Part shown: positions 24,955 to 34,090 of the stretch, piece after piece
How the letters are laid out: the number at the start of each line of letters is the position of its first letter
Numbering within the stretch: position 1 is the stretch's first letter
Assembly (NCBI GenBank): GCA_017550335.1
Contig: JAFZPM010000048.1
Span: 124,001 to 188,000 of the forward strand
Direction of reading: 5' to 3'
Source: Paludibacteraceae bacterium
GTDB lineage: Bacteria > Bacteroidota > Bacteroidia > Bacteroidales > Paludibacteraceae
Length of the DNA stretch: 64,000 nt
Position numbers and translations under genes: made by a program
The notes under the pieces: generated by a model
The model's database searches: none
Told to the model about the DNA's origin: nothing
What the model saw: the letters and a program-made list of their open reading frames with translations, nothing else

Positions 24955-26154
24955 CTACTGCTTCCACATGGCGTTTTTCTTCTCACCGATCTTGCCAAAG
25001 GTACGCACATGGAGCGTGATGAGCGGCAAGATGATATCGTACAGCACGATAGACAATGTGAACTTCCTCTCCGTCAATGCATTGGAGGTCTTCGTGAAGA
25101 CAACCAGCTGGGTGATGAGGCGGATGAGGAACAGGAACGCCACGATGCCCATCGATATGAAATCGGTCCAAACGGCGAACATCACCAGCAACACAAGCGC
25201 CAATAAATAGAAGATATAGCGGGAGATGATCTCCGAACTGATCCTGAACTTCGTGGCAGGGAGATACTCCGCATAGGTCTCCATCTGCTTCTCACGCTGA
25301 TAAAGGAAGGAATTCATCGTCAGATCCCTATGCGACCAGGTGACAGCCTCCGGCTCCACGCACACCGCCGTGTTCTGCTTGGTGGAGATGTCACGGATCA
25401 GAAGGTCGTCATCGCCATACGAGAGAATCAGATGGGAGGTGAAGCCTTTCTTCGCGAAGAAGAGCTCCTTCGAGTAGGAGAGGTTTCCGCTCACGCCCCG
25501 GTACGGCTTCTTTTGCAGGGCGAATCCCATGAAACGCATCGCCTCGAACATCATGTCGTAAGCGATCATATTGTCCAAGAACCCATTATTACCCTTGTAG
25601 CCCGTATAGCCCAGCACGACGGAAGTGCCGCTGGCGTAGTGGCGCATGACATTGGCGATCCACTGGTCGCTCGCCGGCTCGCAATCCGCATCGACCAAGA
25701 GCAGATGGTCGTAATGAGCGGCCTTGATACCCACGGTCACGCACATTTTCTTACGGCTCATGTACTTCGCACCCATCGGCAGGAAGGTCTGGTAGAGGTT
25801 AGGATACTGCTCCGTCATCTTCTTCAGGAGGTCAGTGCTCTCGTCCGTGGAACCATCGTTGACCACGATTACTTCAAACTTGGGGTACTTCTGTTTCAGT
25901 ACCGCCGGCAAGAAACGGGCCAGGTTCTCCGATTCGTTCCTCGCGCAAATAATGACTGACACCGCTGGTTTATTGGTGGAGAGCCGCACATCGTTCTTGT
26001 CTATCCTATTCTTGAAACGGAAGATTCCGCTATAATACCTGAAATAGAAATAGAGTTGTAACACCAGTGCGAATAGGAAAACGCCCAACAACACCCACAC
26101 ATACTCCTTGTATTCAGCCACACGCAACAAATAATCTTCCATTTTCGCTAACAT
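24955..26154 (-). CDS. Membrane-bound glycosyltransferase family 2
   Basis: 399 residues. One N-terminal membrane helix (about residues 17-40) precedes a GT2 domain with VSVIICARNESENLARFLP, EVIVVNDGSTDES, LLLVDADCEP (the DxD site) and GVSGNLSYSKELFF; YGDDDLLIRD and the QREKQ motif (QREKQMETY, in the position of QxxRW) complete the active site. Three C-terminal helices follow (about 310-385). This layout is typical of processive or polyprenyl-linked inner-membrane transferases with the active site in the cytosol. The acceptor is unknown. An ATG at 26142 is an alternative start. Confidence 0.88.
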   Translation of the reverse strand: MLAKMEDYLLRVAEYKEYVWVLLGVFLFALVLQLYFYFRYYSGIFRFKNRIDKNDVRLSTNKPAVSVIICARNESENLARFLPAVLKQKYPKFEVIVVNDGSTDESTDLLKKMTEQYPNLYQTFLPMGAKYMSRKKMCVTVGIKAAHYDHLLLVDADCEPASDQWIANVMRHYASGTSVVLGYTGYKGNNGFLDNMIAYDMMFEAMRFMGFALQKKPYRGVSGNLSYSKELFFAKKGFTSHLILSYGDDDLLIRDISTKQNTAVCVEPEAVTWSHRDLTMNSFLYQREKQMETYAEYLPATKFRISSEIISRYIFYLLALVLLVMFAVWTDFISMGIVAFLFLIRLITQLVVFTKTSNALTERKFTLSIVLYDIILPLITLHVRTFGKIGEKKNAMWKQ

Positions 26155-26203
26155 TTACGGGGGCAATCCCCCATTAACACATACTTATAGTAAGTCCGGA
26201 GAC

Positions 26204-27370
26204 TTAGAACTCGGTAGAGAGGTAGCCTTTCGGCAAACGTCTCAGGTTGTAACCCGACGCCATGATCTCACCGTATGCGCCAGCCGAACGAATCGCCAGG
26301 TAATCACCACGTTTCGTTCCGTTCAACATGACATCCTTGTCGAAGACATCCGACGACTCGCAGATTGGTCCCACCACGTCATACTTCTCCTCCTCCGCAT
26401 CCGAAGAGATGTTCTCGATGCGGTGGTAAGCCTGGTACAACGCCGGGCGGATCAGATCCGTCATGCCCGCATCCACGATGGCGAACTGCTTCTCCTTGCC
26501 CTTCTTCACGTAAGTCACCTTGGTGATCAAGCTACCGCACTGCGCCACGATGGAACGTCCCGGCTCGCAATGCAACTGCTGTCCCGGACGCAGCTTCAGG
26601 TATTTGGAGAAGAGGCGGAAATAGGCCTCGAAATCAGCGATAGGCATGTGGTTCGGATGCTCATAGTTGATGCCCAAACCACCACCGATGTTAATGTTCG
26701 CCAGACGAACGCCCATAGCCTCCATCGCATCCTGCAACTCGTTGATTTTCACGCAGAGATGCTCGTATGAGCTAAGGTCCGTGATCTGCGAACCGATATG
26801 GAAATGCAAGCCTATCAGCTTCAAGTTCTTCAATGAATCGAACATCTTCACCACGTCGGCCAAGTCATCCATGTTGAAACCGAACTTGTTCTCGTTCAAG
26901 CCCGTCGTGATGTAATGGTGCGTGTGCGCGTCCACGTTAGGATTCACGCGGAGCTCCACGTTCGCCACCTTGCCCTTCTTGCCCGCCAATTCGTTGATCA
27001 CCTCCAATTCAGGAATAGACTCAGCATTAAAGCAGAAGATATCATTGTCCAACGCAAGGTTTATCTCAGGGTCCGTCTTACCCACGCCGGCGAAGACGAT
27101 ACGGGAGGCCGGGAAACCGGACTCGATGGCGGCCTTCACCTCATTACCGCTCACGCAATCGGCGCCCAAACCCTTCTGGGCGATGATTTTCAACACCTTA
27201 GGATTCGCATTGGCCTTTATAGCGTAATGCACAATGGCATGATTCGCCTCCGACTCCTTCTTCACCAAGTCCAACGTCCTGTTCAACACATCAACATCGT
27301 AATAATAGAAGGGAGTCTCAACGTCCCTAAATTTATCGATGGGGAAGTTCCCCTTAACTACGTTTGCCAT
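26204..27370 (-). CDS. lysA: Diaminopimelate decarboxylase
   Basis: 388 residues, alanine-racemase fold type III PLP enzyme. YAIKANANP (about residues 49-57) contains the PLP lysine; FHIGSQITDL and NIGGGLGINY follow; CEPGRSIVAQCG and GPICESSDVF are the C-terminal substrate-binding and catalytic cysteine segments. It makes L-lysine from meso-diaminopimelate in the last step of the pathway. Its ATG directly follows the lysC TAA stop with no gap, so the two pathway ends are translated together. Confidence 0.96.
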   Translation of the reverse strand: MANVVKGNFPIDKFRDVETPFYYYDVDVLNRTLDLVKKESEANHAIVHYAIKANANPKVLKIIAQKGLGADCVSGNEVKAAIESGFPASRIVFAGVGKTDPEINLALDNDIFCFNAESIPELEVINELAGKKGKVANVELRVNPNVDAHTHHYITTGLNENKFGFNMDDLADVVKMFDSLKNLKLIGLHFHIGSQITDLSSYEHLCVKINELQDAMEAMGVRLANINIGGGLGINYEHPNHMPIADFEAYFRLFSKYLKLRPGQQLHCEPGRSIVAQCGSLITKVTYVKKGKEKQFAIVDAGMTDLIRPALYQAYHRIENISSDAEEEKYDVVGPICESSDVFDKDVMLNGTKRGDYLAIRSAGAYGEIMASGYNLRRLPKGYLSTEF

Positions 27371-28678
27371 TTAAAATAATTTATTGTTCAATTGATTCAA
27401 AGCCATCTTTTTGTCTTTTCCATCGACTAAGATCGATATGTTCTGCAGACTTCCTCCGTAAGAGATCATCTGCACAGGCAACTCCTTGAGCGCATCCAGC
27501 ACCTTGTTCGAAGCGCCTTCCCCGCAACGCATATCGCCCACGACGCATACGATCGTCATGCCCTTGCTCACCGTGACGGTACCAAAGGTCTTCAGGTCAT
27601 TCACGATCTCCTCCAGGTACTTGTCGTTATCGATGGTCACCGAGACACCAATCTCGGAGGTGGTGATCATATCTATGGCCGTCTTATGCCCCTCGAACAC
27701 CTCGAAGACGCGGCGCAGGAATCCGTGTGCCAAGAGCATGCGGACAGACTTAATCTTAATCATCGTGATGCCATCCTTGGCGGCGATCGCCTTCACCTGA
27801 CCATTCGGCATCTCGGAAGAGACGAGCGTCCCCTCGCTATCAGGCGACATCACATTCTTCAGGCGGATAGGCATATTGGCCAGCTTGGCAGGAAGAATGG
27901 ACATCGGATGGATCACCCTGTCCAGGAAATAGGAGAGCTCAGCGGTCTCGTCGAACGTCAGGGACTTCACCGGACGGGCATTCTGGACGATGGCAGGGTC
28001 ACTGTCATAGATGCCATACGTGTCGCTCCAGAGGATCACCTCCTGCGCTTGGGCCGCGACTCCGATCAGGGTGGCGGAATAATCGCTGCCCCCCACGCCG
28101 AAGTTCTCCACCTCGCCATATGCGTTGCGGCAGATAAAGCCCTCCGTGACGAACGTGTCCGCCGACTTGTTCTCCTCCATCAAATTGGAGAGCGCCTCCT
28201 TGATGAACTTAGCGTCCGGCTCGTCATTCTTGTCCGTCTTCATGAAATCCAACGAATTCAGGTGAACCGCCTTGACACCCATCGTGTTCAAGTAGGATAC
28301 AAACAATTCGGAGATCAGCAACTCGCCCTGCGCGATGATGATCTTCTCCTCATATTTCGTGAAAAGTTCCTTCGCCGTCTCCCGGATGACCGAGGAGTAA
28401 GACTCGACAACCTTCTTCATCTCCGCGTTCTTTTTCGCATCAGGGAAGAGGTCGTCCACCAGTTTCGCATACTGGAGTTCCATATTGTTCATCAACTCCA
28501 TGGCACCATCGACATTCTTCATGTAGAGATAGTCAGCCACCTCCTGCAACGCCTCGCGTGAGCCATTGATGGAAGAGAGGACAACGATGTTACCCTTCTC
28601 GGCGGCCACCTGTTTAGCCACCTCCTTTATCTTTGCGGCGGAAGTCAACGTGGAACTTCCATACTTCAATACTTTCAT
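27371..28678 (-). CDS. lysC: Aspartate kinase
   Basis: 435 residues. The kinase N-terminus reads KYGSSTLTS, a variant of the usual KFGGTS. FGVGGSDYSATLIG (GRGGSDTTA position) and WSDTYGIYDSDPAIV are well conserved. Two ACT domains lie after residue about 300 (ITMIKIKSVRMLLAHGFLRR; TVSKGMTIVCVVGD), which normally bind lysine as feedback inhibitor. The enzyme phosphorylates aspartate at the head of the lysine/threonine/methionine pathways. With lysA next to it, this is probably the lysine-biosynthetic isozyme. Confidence 0.93.
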   Translation of the reverse strand: MKVLKYGSSTLTSAAKIKEVAKQVAAEKGNIVVLSSINGSREALQEVADYLYMKNVDGAMELMNNMELQYAKLVDDLFPDAKKNAEMKKVVESYSSVIRETAKELFTKYEEKIIIAQGELLISELFVSYLNTMGVKAVHLNSLDFMKTDKNDEPDAKFIKEALSNLMEENKSADTFVTEGFICRNAYGEVENFGVGGSDYSATLIGVAAQAQEVILWSDTYGIYDSDPAIVQNARPVKSLTFDETAELSYFLDRVIHPMSILPAKLANMPIRLKNVMSPDSEGTLVSSEMPNGQVKAIAAKDGITMIKIKSVRMLLAHGFLRRVFEVFEGHKTAIDMITTSEIGVSVTIDNDKYLEEIVNDLKTFGTVTVSKGMTIVCVVGDMRCGEGASNKVLDALKELPVQMISYGGSLQNISILVDGKDKKMALNQLNNKLF

Positions 28679-28717
28679 ATCTTTAATTCAACAAATTAGG
28701 TGAATAAAAAGTCACAA

Positions 28718-30490
28718 TCATCTCTTAATCAACTTGTAGCCTACCGATTGCGTTCCATTGGAGACACGCAAGAGATAGATGCCGGAGGCGACATCATTCG
28801 TCTCCACCACTTCCCGCACGTTCTTCACATCGATATGCTTCACTGTCTGGCCATCCAACGTGATGAGGTCAGCCGTCACCGTCGCGCCACCGTAAGTGAT
28901 TTGGTCAATCACCAGGTAGTCGGAGAAGTCGGTAGGATAAACCAAGTAGGTGTGGTCCGTCAAGACAGCAGGCGTACCTACGCCGAACTGGGAAGGATCC
29001 TTCTCCGCCATCATACGAGCCATGGCGAACACGAAAGGTGCGTTGTAGTCGCAGCCACCCTCCGTCTCCTTGTAGGCATCACCGCCCTCGACGATGTTCG
29101 AGAACTGTCCCGAGTCGGAAGGACCACCGATCATACCACCGCTCGCGAACATGAACTCACTGCTATTCTTTTCGTTAGACGGTGGGTTGTCATCCCTTCC
29201 CATCGCATTCCTATGGTGGATCTTAAACGTCATATCACCCTTGAAACCATGCAGGAACGGATGATTGAACTCATTCTTTCCCAAAACATAATCCACCACG
29301 CGGGTGATGAAGTTCTTTGCGGTCTGGGTTTTCACAGAAGGAGTGACCACATCGTCCTCAGACAATTTCACCAGCAAAGAAGTCGCAGCCGCCGCACCGC
29401 AAGCCAATTTGTTCGTACCCCACCGCTGCCCCTGCACAAAAGGGAAACCATTCTGATTGGCCCCACCGTTCTTGAGATGCTCAGCGACATTCTTGTCCAT
29501 GTGGTCACGGAAATAACCGCCCTGACCATTGTTCGCATTCGCGTCATCCTTCACGATATAGTAATAAGCGAAGTCCGACATCGTGTCCCATGCCAGCGGG
29601 TAGTTGGACTCCCACTTGCCCTGCAAGTAATCCAAAGCATCCTTCTTGTAGGAAGATTCGCCCGTCAATCTATAGAGCAAGATGGCGGCAAGGGCGAGCT
29701 CGTCCGTCCACTCCCTGTTCGGGTCGGCATAGAATTCCGGGATCGCCGCATGTTGCGATTTATTTTTCTTTGCGAAGGCATACGCCTTGATGGCTGCAGC
29801 CTTGCACTGCTCCTTGTAAGACTGGTCAGGATAATTCAAAGACATCAAGGCAAGTGCGGAAGCGCAATTAGCGGCTTGAGGTCCGCCCGAGTTGTTCGTC
29901 GTCCACACAGGACGCGGGTCACCACCTTGATCCACCGAGAGGGTGGATTGCTTCGCAGAGGTACACCAGACATTATGGTCACCCGAAGAACCCACGTAGT
30001 AAACGAACGTGTTGTCGTCCGGGAAACATTTCATGAAGTAATCCGTGGCATATTTAGCCTCATCCAACACGTCCGCTATTCCATTCGGCGCGCCATACGC
30101 CTCATCGTAATTGTCTTGGAAAGCCTGTGGCCACAAATCGTACGCCACGAGCAGGAAGATAGCGGAAGAGCCCATCGTCGTGCCCACCTTGATGTGGTCA
30201 CCACAATCATGCCATCCACCCGTCAGGTCATAGTTGCCATTCCCCCCGCCATTGACGGATCCCTTGCCATCCTTCATGTGGCAGGACGTCGCGCAGGCGC
30301 CTGGGTTATTCACCAACATCCAGTTATGGCTGTCTCCGCAACGCTGACCGCCAAAGAATTTCAAGCCCATATTGAATGCCGTACGATAATCCTCCGTCGA
30401 AAAGCCCTCCCCATAGGAAGAGAAATCATACGCACCAGCCGAACCCGCCGCAAGGAGCAAGGAAGTCCCCAAAAACAATCTCTTTATCAT
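28718..30490 (-). CDS. Secreted glycoside hydrolase family 9 (endoglucanase-type) with T9SS sorting domain
   Basis: 590 residues from the ATG at 30490. Signal peptide MIKRLFLGTSLLLAAGSAGA. The GH9 core opens with GEGFSTEDYRTAFNMGLKFF and GGWHDCGDHIKVGTTMG (the DxGD catalytic-base motif is DCGD). The His-rich motif and final Glu are at HHRNAMGRDDNPP and EGGCDYNAPFVFAMARM. The last 75 residues (LITLDGQTVKHIDV ... VASGIYLLRVS ... KLIKR) are a type A T9SS sorting domain. It probably cleaves beta-1,4-glucans at the cell surface or outside. A short 39-bp gap to lysC allows read-through. Confidence 0.93.
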   Translation of the reverse strand: MIKRLFLGTSLLLAAGSAGAYDFSSYGEGFSTEDYRTAFNMGLKFFGGQRCGDSHNWMLVNNPGACATSCHMKDGKGSVNGGGNGNYDLTGGWHDCGDHIKVGTTMGSSAIFLLVAYDLWPQAFQDNYDEAYGAPNGIADVLDEAKYATDYFMKCFPDDNTFVYYVGSSGDHNVWCTSAKQSTLSVDQGGDPRPVWTTNNSGGPQAANCASALALMSLNYPDQSYKEQCKAAAIKAYAFAKKNKSQHAAIPEFYADPNREWTDELALAAILLYRLTGESSYKKDALDYLQGKWESNYPLAWDTMSDFAYYYIVKDDANANNGQGGYFRDHMDKNVAEHLKNGGANQNGFPFVQGQRWGTNKLACGAAAATSLLVKLSEDDVVTPSVKTQTAKNFITRVVDYVLGKNEFNHPFLHGFKGDMTFKIHHRNAMGRDDNPPSNEKNSSEFMFASGGMIGGPSDSGQFSNIVEGGDAYKETEGGCDYNAPFVFAMARMMAEKDPSQFGVGTPAVLTDHTYLVYPTDFSDYLVIDQITYGGATVTADLITLDGQTVKHIDVKNVREVVETNDVASGIYLLRVSNGTQSVGYKLIKR

Positions 30491-30562
30491 ATCCAAAACT
30501 TATTCGTTTCACACTAAAAATCAATATGCGAAGCCTCCATCTTGGGCCATCCACATAGGATG

Positions 30563-30570
30563 CAAATATA
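30563..30570 (-). promoter_or_regulatory. -7 element TATATTTG of the GH9 gene
   Basis: The reverse complement of CAAATATA, an exact TAnnTTTG, lies 73 bp upstream of the ATG. The -33 is not well placed. Confidence 0.5.
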
Positions 30571-30617
30571 AGAAGATTTCCGCAAAAAATTTATCGATGA
30601 AGCCCAAAAAACGAGCC

Positions 30618-31889
30618 TCATTTCAGCAAATTCTTGTAGTAATTCCGCACCTCGTCCCACTTGTAGTAAGGGACCACGTCGCTCTTCAACGGAAGATCCA
30701 CCTCCCGCTCGTTGAGCATGATTTTCACCAAGACATCGGGAGACTTCTTAGAGCGATAGAAAATCATCTGGACATTCGCCGCCATAGGGACGATGCGGAA
30801 CTCCGTCCAATAGTTCATGATCGAGTCCACATTGGTCACCTGGTCGCGGCATCCCTGCAGCTCCATCAGGGCGGTCAATGGCAGGATGGCGATGTCGTGG
30901 CCGAAGCGCAGGTTCGCCTGCACCGCACCGCTCTGAATGGCGATGTCCGCCTCGTCGACCATGATATTCAGCAGGTCCTTCGCGAAGAAACGGCTCTTGT
31001 TCTGGGTCAGCGGACATGGACCATAAGCCCCGTACCACCAAGCGTTCTGCACCACCCAGTTGTTGTACATCTCCTCCTTCGTCCACACATCGTCGAAATT
31101 GATGTCCGAGTCATCGCAGACCAAGCTGTTCTTCACCTCATAGAACTTGCGCATGAAGGCGATCGTATCGATGTTCTTCGCCACATAATCCATGTCCTTG
31201 AAAAGCTGGTTCACTATACGGGAGGGGTGGATCAATCGGTAATGGAGGTCGCCGAAAGGCTTCGACCATGCCGTATCCGCCAAGCGACGGTTCTTGTCCT
31301 CCATCGGATCGTTGGAGATGTAATACATCAGACGTTTGCTGGACTCCGCACGGATATCCAACGACGGTTGCAGCGCCTTCAACTCCTGGCAGAAGGCGGA
31401 CATGCTCATCACGCAACGCACTGATGTGGAGACCTTTACCTCAACCGTCGAATTCTTCTTAAAGACCTGCGGGAAAGAGTGGAACATCCTATCCGCGATG
31501 CCCCGATGCTGCGCCACGCCCTTCGTCGTCAGGTCACCAGCCCGGTCATAATAGCGCTGGTACATCGTCTCGAAACGAGCCTTCACGCTCTTTCCTGTAG
31601 CCGTGAGGGCATTGGCGGAATCCGCCTTGGCGAACATCTCATAGAGATTACGATAGTCCGCCGCCGTATGGTGGTAACGGGATCCATGTCTGCCGTAATG
31701 GCTGATGTAGAAGGGTTCATAGCCCTTCGGGGCAGCCGTCTGCTTCGGGAATGTGGTAGGGTACGACGTGTAGTTGCCCGCCGTGTACTCGATATGATCC
31801 ATCATAAACTCCTTCGTCGTCTGCGCAAAGAGAGTCCCCGTACAGAGGAGGAGTCCCATCGTAATCAGTTTTGTCCGTTTCAAATCCAT
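30618..31889 (-). CDS. Histidine-type phosphatase (branch 2, MINPP/phytase-like), exported
   Basis: 423 residues from the ATG at 31889 (MDLKRTKLITMGLLLCTG signal peptide). The phosphohistidine motif RHGSRYHH lies at about residue 65, and the proton-donor region reads LRFGHDIAI, with HD where many members have HAE. This fits the histidine acid phosphatase clan that includes bacterial multiple inositol polyphosphate phosphatases. It is likely periplasmic or surface-exposed. The phosphate ester it cleaves is not certain. It is 44 bp after aguB on the same strand; a metabolic link to polyamines is not obvious. Confidence 0.85.
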   Translation of the reverse strand: MDLKRTKLITMGLLLCTGTLFAQTTKEFMMDHIEYTAGNYTSYPTTFPKQTAAPKGYEPFYISHYGRHGSRYHHTAADYRNLYEMFAKADSANALTATGKSVKARFETMYQRYYDRAGDLTTKGVAQHRGIADRMFHSFPQVFKKNSTVEVKVSTSVRCVMSMSAFCQELKALQPSLDIRAESSKRLMYYISNDPMEDKNRRLADTAWSKPFGDLHYRLIHPSRIVNQLFKDMDYVAKNIDTIAFMRKFYEVKNSLVCDDSDINFDDVWTKEEMYNNWVVQNAWWYGAYGPCPLTQNKSRFFAKDLLNIMVDEADIAIQSGAVQANLRFGHDIAILPLTALMELQGCRDQVTNVDSIMNYWTEFRIVPMAANVQMIFYRSKKSPDVLVKIMLNEREVDLPLKSDVVPYYKWDEVRNYYKNLLK

Positions 31890-31933
31890 AACTTCTAACA
31901 ATAAAAAACTAACATTTAAACACTTAAATAGGC

Positions 31934-32809
31934 TCAATCACGAAAGCGCTTGGCCAGTTCGTCGAAATACTCAATGCGGCGGTCACGCAAGAAAGGCCAG
32001 ATCCTGCGCACATCCTCCGAGCGGGTCATGGAGACCTCCACCACCCTATTCTCCTCCGAGTCGGCAGGCAAGTGGGCCAACAGTTCGCCCTGAGGACCAG
32101 CCACAAAGCTATTGCCCCAGAACTGTATACCGTTCGTCACCCCGGAAGGGTCCGGTTCGAATCCGTAGCGGTTCACCGTCACGACGGGCAAGCCATTCGC
32201 CACGGCATGGCCACGCTGCACGGTCATCCAAGCGTTCAGCTGACGTTCCTTCTCGTCAGGGGTGTCCGTGCTCTCCCACCCTATGGCGGTCGGGTAAATC
32301 AGCAGATCCGCACCGGCGAGCGCCATCAGACGGGCAGCCTCGGGGTACCATTGGTCCCAGCAGACCATCACACCCAAGTTGCCCACGCTGGTCCGTATAG
32401 GATGGAACCCCAGGTCACCCGGCGTGAAATAGAACTTCTCGTAATAGGCTGGATCATCAGGAATATGCATCTTGCGGTACTTCCCAGCGATGCTTCCGTC
32501 GCTGTCGATCACCACGGCCGTGTTATGGTAAAGGCCCACGGCGCGCTTCTCGAAGAGGGAAAGCACGATGACCACATGCAGGGACTTCGCCAAGGCCGAG
32601 AACTCCTCCGTGGAGGGACCAGGGATCGTCTCCGCCAAATCGAAGCATGAGACATCCTCCGTCTGGCAGAAATAGAGCGAGTTGTGCAACTCCTGCAAGA
32701 CCACCAATTCGGCGCCCATCTTCGCACATTCCGTGACGTTGCGTTTCAGTTTCTCCACGTTCGCCTTCACATCCGACGAACAACACTGCTGAACCAATCC
32801 AACTTTCAT
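31934..32809 (-). CDS. aguB: N-carbamoylputrescine amidase
   Basis: 291 residues, nitrilase superfamily. The catalytic triad is visible: Glu in VVLQELHNSLYF, Lys in GKYRKMHIPDDPAYYEKFYF and Cys in GVMVCWDQWYPEAARLMAL. The last two stretches match AguB closely. It hydrolyses N-carbamoylputrescine to putrescine, CO2 and ammonia in the arginine-decarboxylase route to polyamines. It follows aguA by 26 bp, so the two consecutive enzymes form an operon. Confidence 0.95.
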   Translation of the reverse strand: MKVGLVQQCCSSDVKANVEKLKRNVTECAKMGAELVVLQELHNSLYFCQTEDVSCFDLAETIPGPSTEEFSALAKSLHVVIVLSLFEKRAVGLYHNTAVVIDSDGSIAGKYRKMHIPDDPAYYEKFYFTPGDLGFHPIRTSVGNLGVMVCWDQWYPEAARLMALAGADLLIYPTAIGWESTDTPDEKERQLNAWMTVQRGHAVANGLPVVTVNRYGFEPDPSGVTNGIQFWGNSFVAGPQGELLAHLPADSEENRVVEVSMTRSEDVRRIWPFLRDRRIEYFDELAKRFRD

Positions 32810-32835
32810 ATTCTATTAAATTTATAATCAATCAA

Positions 32836-33861
32836 TTAATCTTCCAATACATAATAAGGCAACTGCATCGTCACGCAATGCAGGGAGCCATGCTGATGAA
32901 TCAATGCGGAGCAGTCCACGCCCACCACCTCCCTATCCGGGAAGGCCTCGCGCAAGGCGGACAGTGCCAGTTCGTCCTTCGGAGAGCGGTAGGTCGGCAC
33001 CAATACAGCCCCGTTCACGATCAAGAAATTAGCGTAGGTGGCCGGCAAGCGTTGTTCCCCTTCATAGCGGGCATCCGCCATCGGCAAAGGGATCAGGCGG
33101 TAAGGGTTTCCCTCCAGCGTCTTGAACGATTTCAGTTCACGTTCCATCAGTTTCAGGGCAGCGTAATGCTCGTCCGTCTTATCGTCACACTGCACATAGG
33201 CGATCGTATCCACATCGCAGAAGCGCGCCAACGTATCCACATGGCTGTCCGTATCGTCTCCCGCCAAATAGCCGTGGTTCAGCCACAGCACACGCTCCAC
33301 GCCGAACGAATTCTTCAGGAATTCCTCCACCTGCGGCTGCGTCAGATGGTCGTTGCGGTTAGGCGAGAGCAGGCATTGGGAGGTCGTCATGAGCGTACCC
33401 GCCCCGTCCGACTCGATGCTGCCACCCTCCAGAACATAGAAGAGCAGGCTCATATACCCCACCTTGCCCGAAAAGACACGGGAGAGATACAAACTCTTCG
33501 TGATCTGGTTATCATAATTGGCAGGGAACTTCAAACCCCAACCATTAAACTGGAAATCATAGAGATAGGGAGAACCGTCCACAAAAACGGTGATCGGTCC
33601 ATGGTCGCGCGCCCACGTGTCATTGGTCGGCAACTCACGGAAGAGGATGTTAGGGTTCATCGCCTCACCCAAATCTTTTCGGACAGATTGTTCGTCCCGA
33701 CAGACGATCAGCAAGCGTTCCCTTTTAGAGATCTCACGGGCGATCTCCACAAAGCAGGCCACCGCCTCATCCAACATATAAGCCCAGTCGGTCTGCTCGT
33801 GGGGCCAAGTAAGCATCACCCCGCTCTGCAGCGTCCACTCGGAAGGAAGATATGTAGTCAT
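32836..33861 (-). CDS. aguA: Agmatine deiminase
   Basis: 341 residues, peptidyl-arginine deiminase-like fold. The diagnostic pieces are GVMLTWPHEQTDW (N-terminus), NDTWARDHGPITVF, EGGSIESDGAGTLMTTSQCL, NHGYLAGDDTDSHVDTLARF (with the conserved D and H) and GSLHCVTMQLPYY with the catalytic cysteine. It converts agmatine to N-carbamoylputrescine and ammonia, the step before AguB. It is the first gene of the aguA-aguB-phosphatase series. Confidence 0.96.
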   Translation of the reverse strand: MTTYLPSEWTLQSGVMLTWPHEQTDWAYMLDEAVACFVEIAREISKRERLLIVCRDEQSVRKDLGEAMNPNILFRELPTNDTWARDHGPITVFVDGSPYLYDFQFNGWGLKFPANYDNQITKSLYLSRVFSGKVGYMSLLFYVLEGGSIESDGAGTLMTTSQCLLSPNRNDHLTQPQVEEFLKNSFGVERVLWLNHGYLAGDDTDSHVDTLARFCDVDTIAYVQCDDKTDEHYAALKLMERELKSFKTLEGNPYRLIPLPMADARYEGEQRLPATYANFLIVNGAVLVPTYRSPKDELALSALREAFPDREVVGVDCSALIHQHGSLHCVTMQLPYYVLED

Positions 33862-34026
33862 AAATCAACTGTTTTTTACAACAAACAAAAATAAGGTTTT
33901 TTCGAGACAAAAAGAAGAGGGGGAAACAAGGAGTTCCCTGATTCCGCAGCACAATCATTAAATTTTTAAATAGTAAGCTGATTCACAAATAATTACACCA
34001 ACCACGCACCATAATTAAGGAGTAAG

Positions 34027-34069
34027 ATAAATAAACAAGAGGATGTACCGTCGCCGACACATCCTCTTG
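34027..34069 (-). terminator. Terminator of the CotH/lamin-tail gene
   Basis: CAAGAGGATGT (34036-34046) and ACATCCTCTTG (34059-34069) form an 11-bp stem. The minus strand continues TTTATTTATC. It starts 22 bp after the stop codon. Confidence 0.7.
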
Positions 34070-34090
34070 TATTTCCAGCGGTCAAACTGC

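Noticed and set aside
28700..30517. 605-codon open frame on the plus strand
   Set aside because: Antisense shadow of the GH9 gene, whose catalytic motifs are clear.
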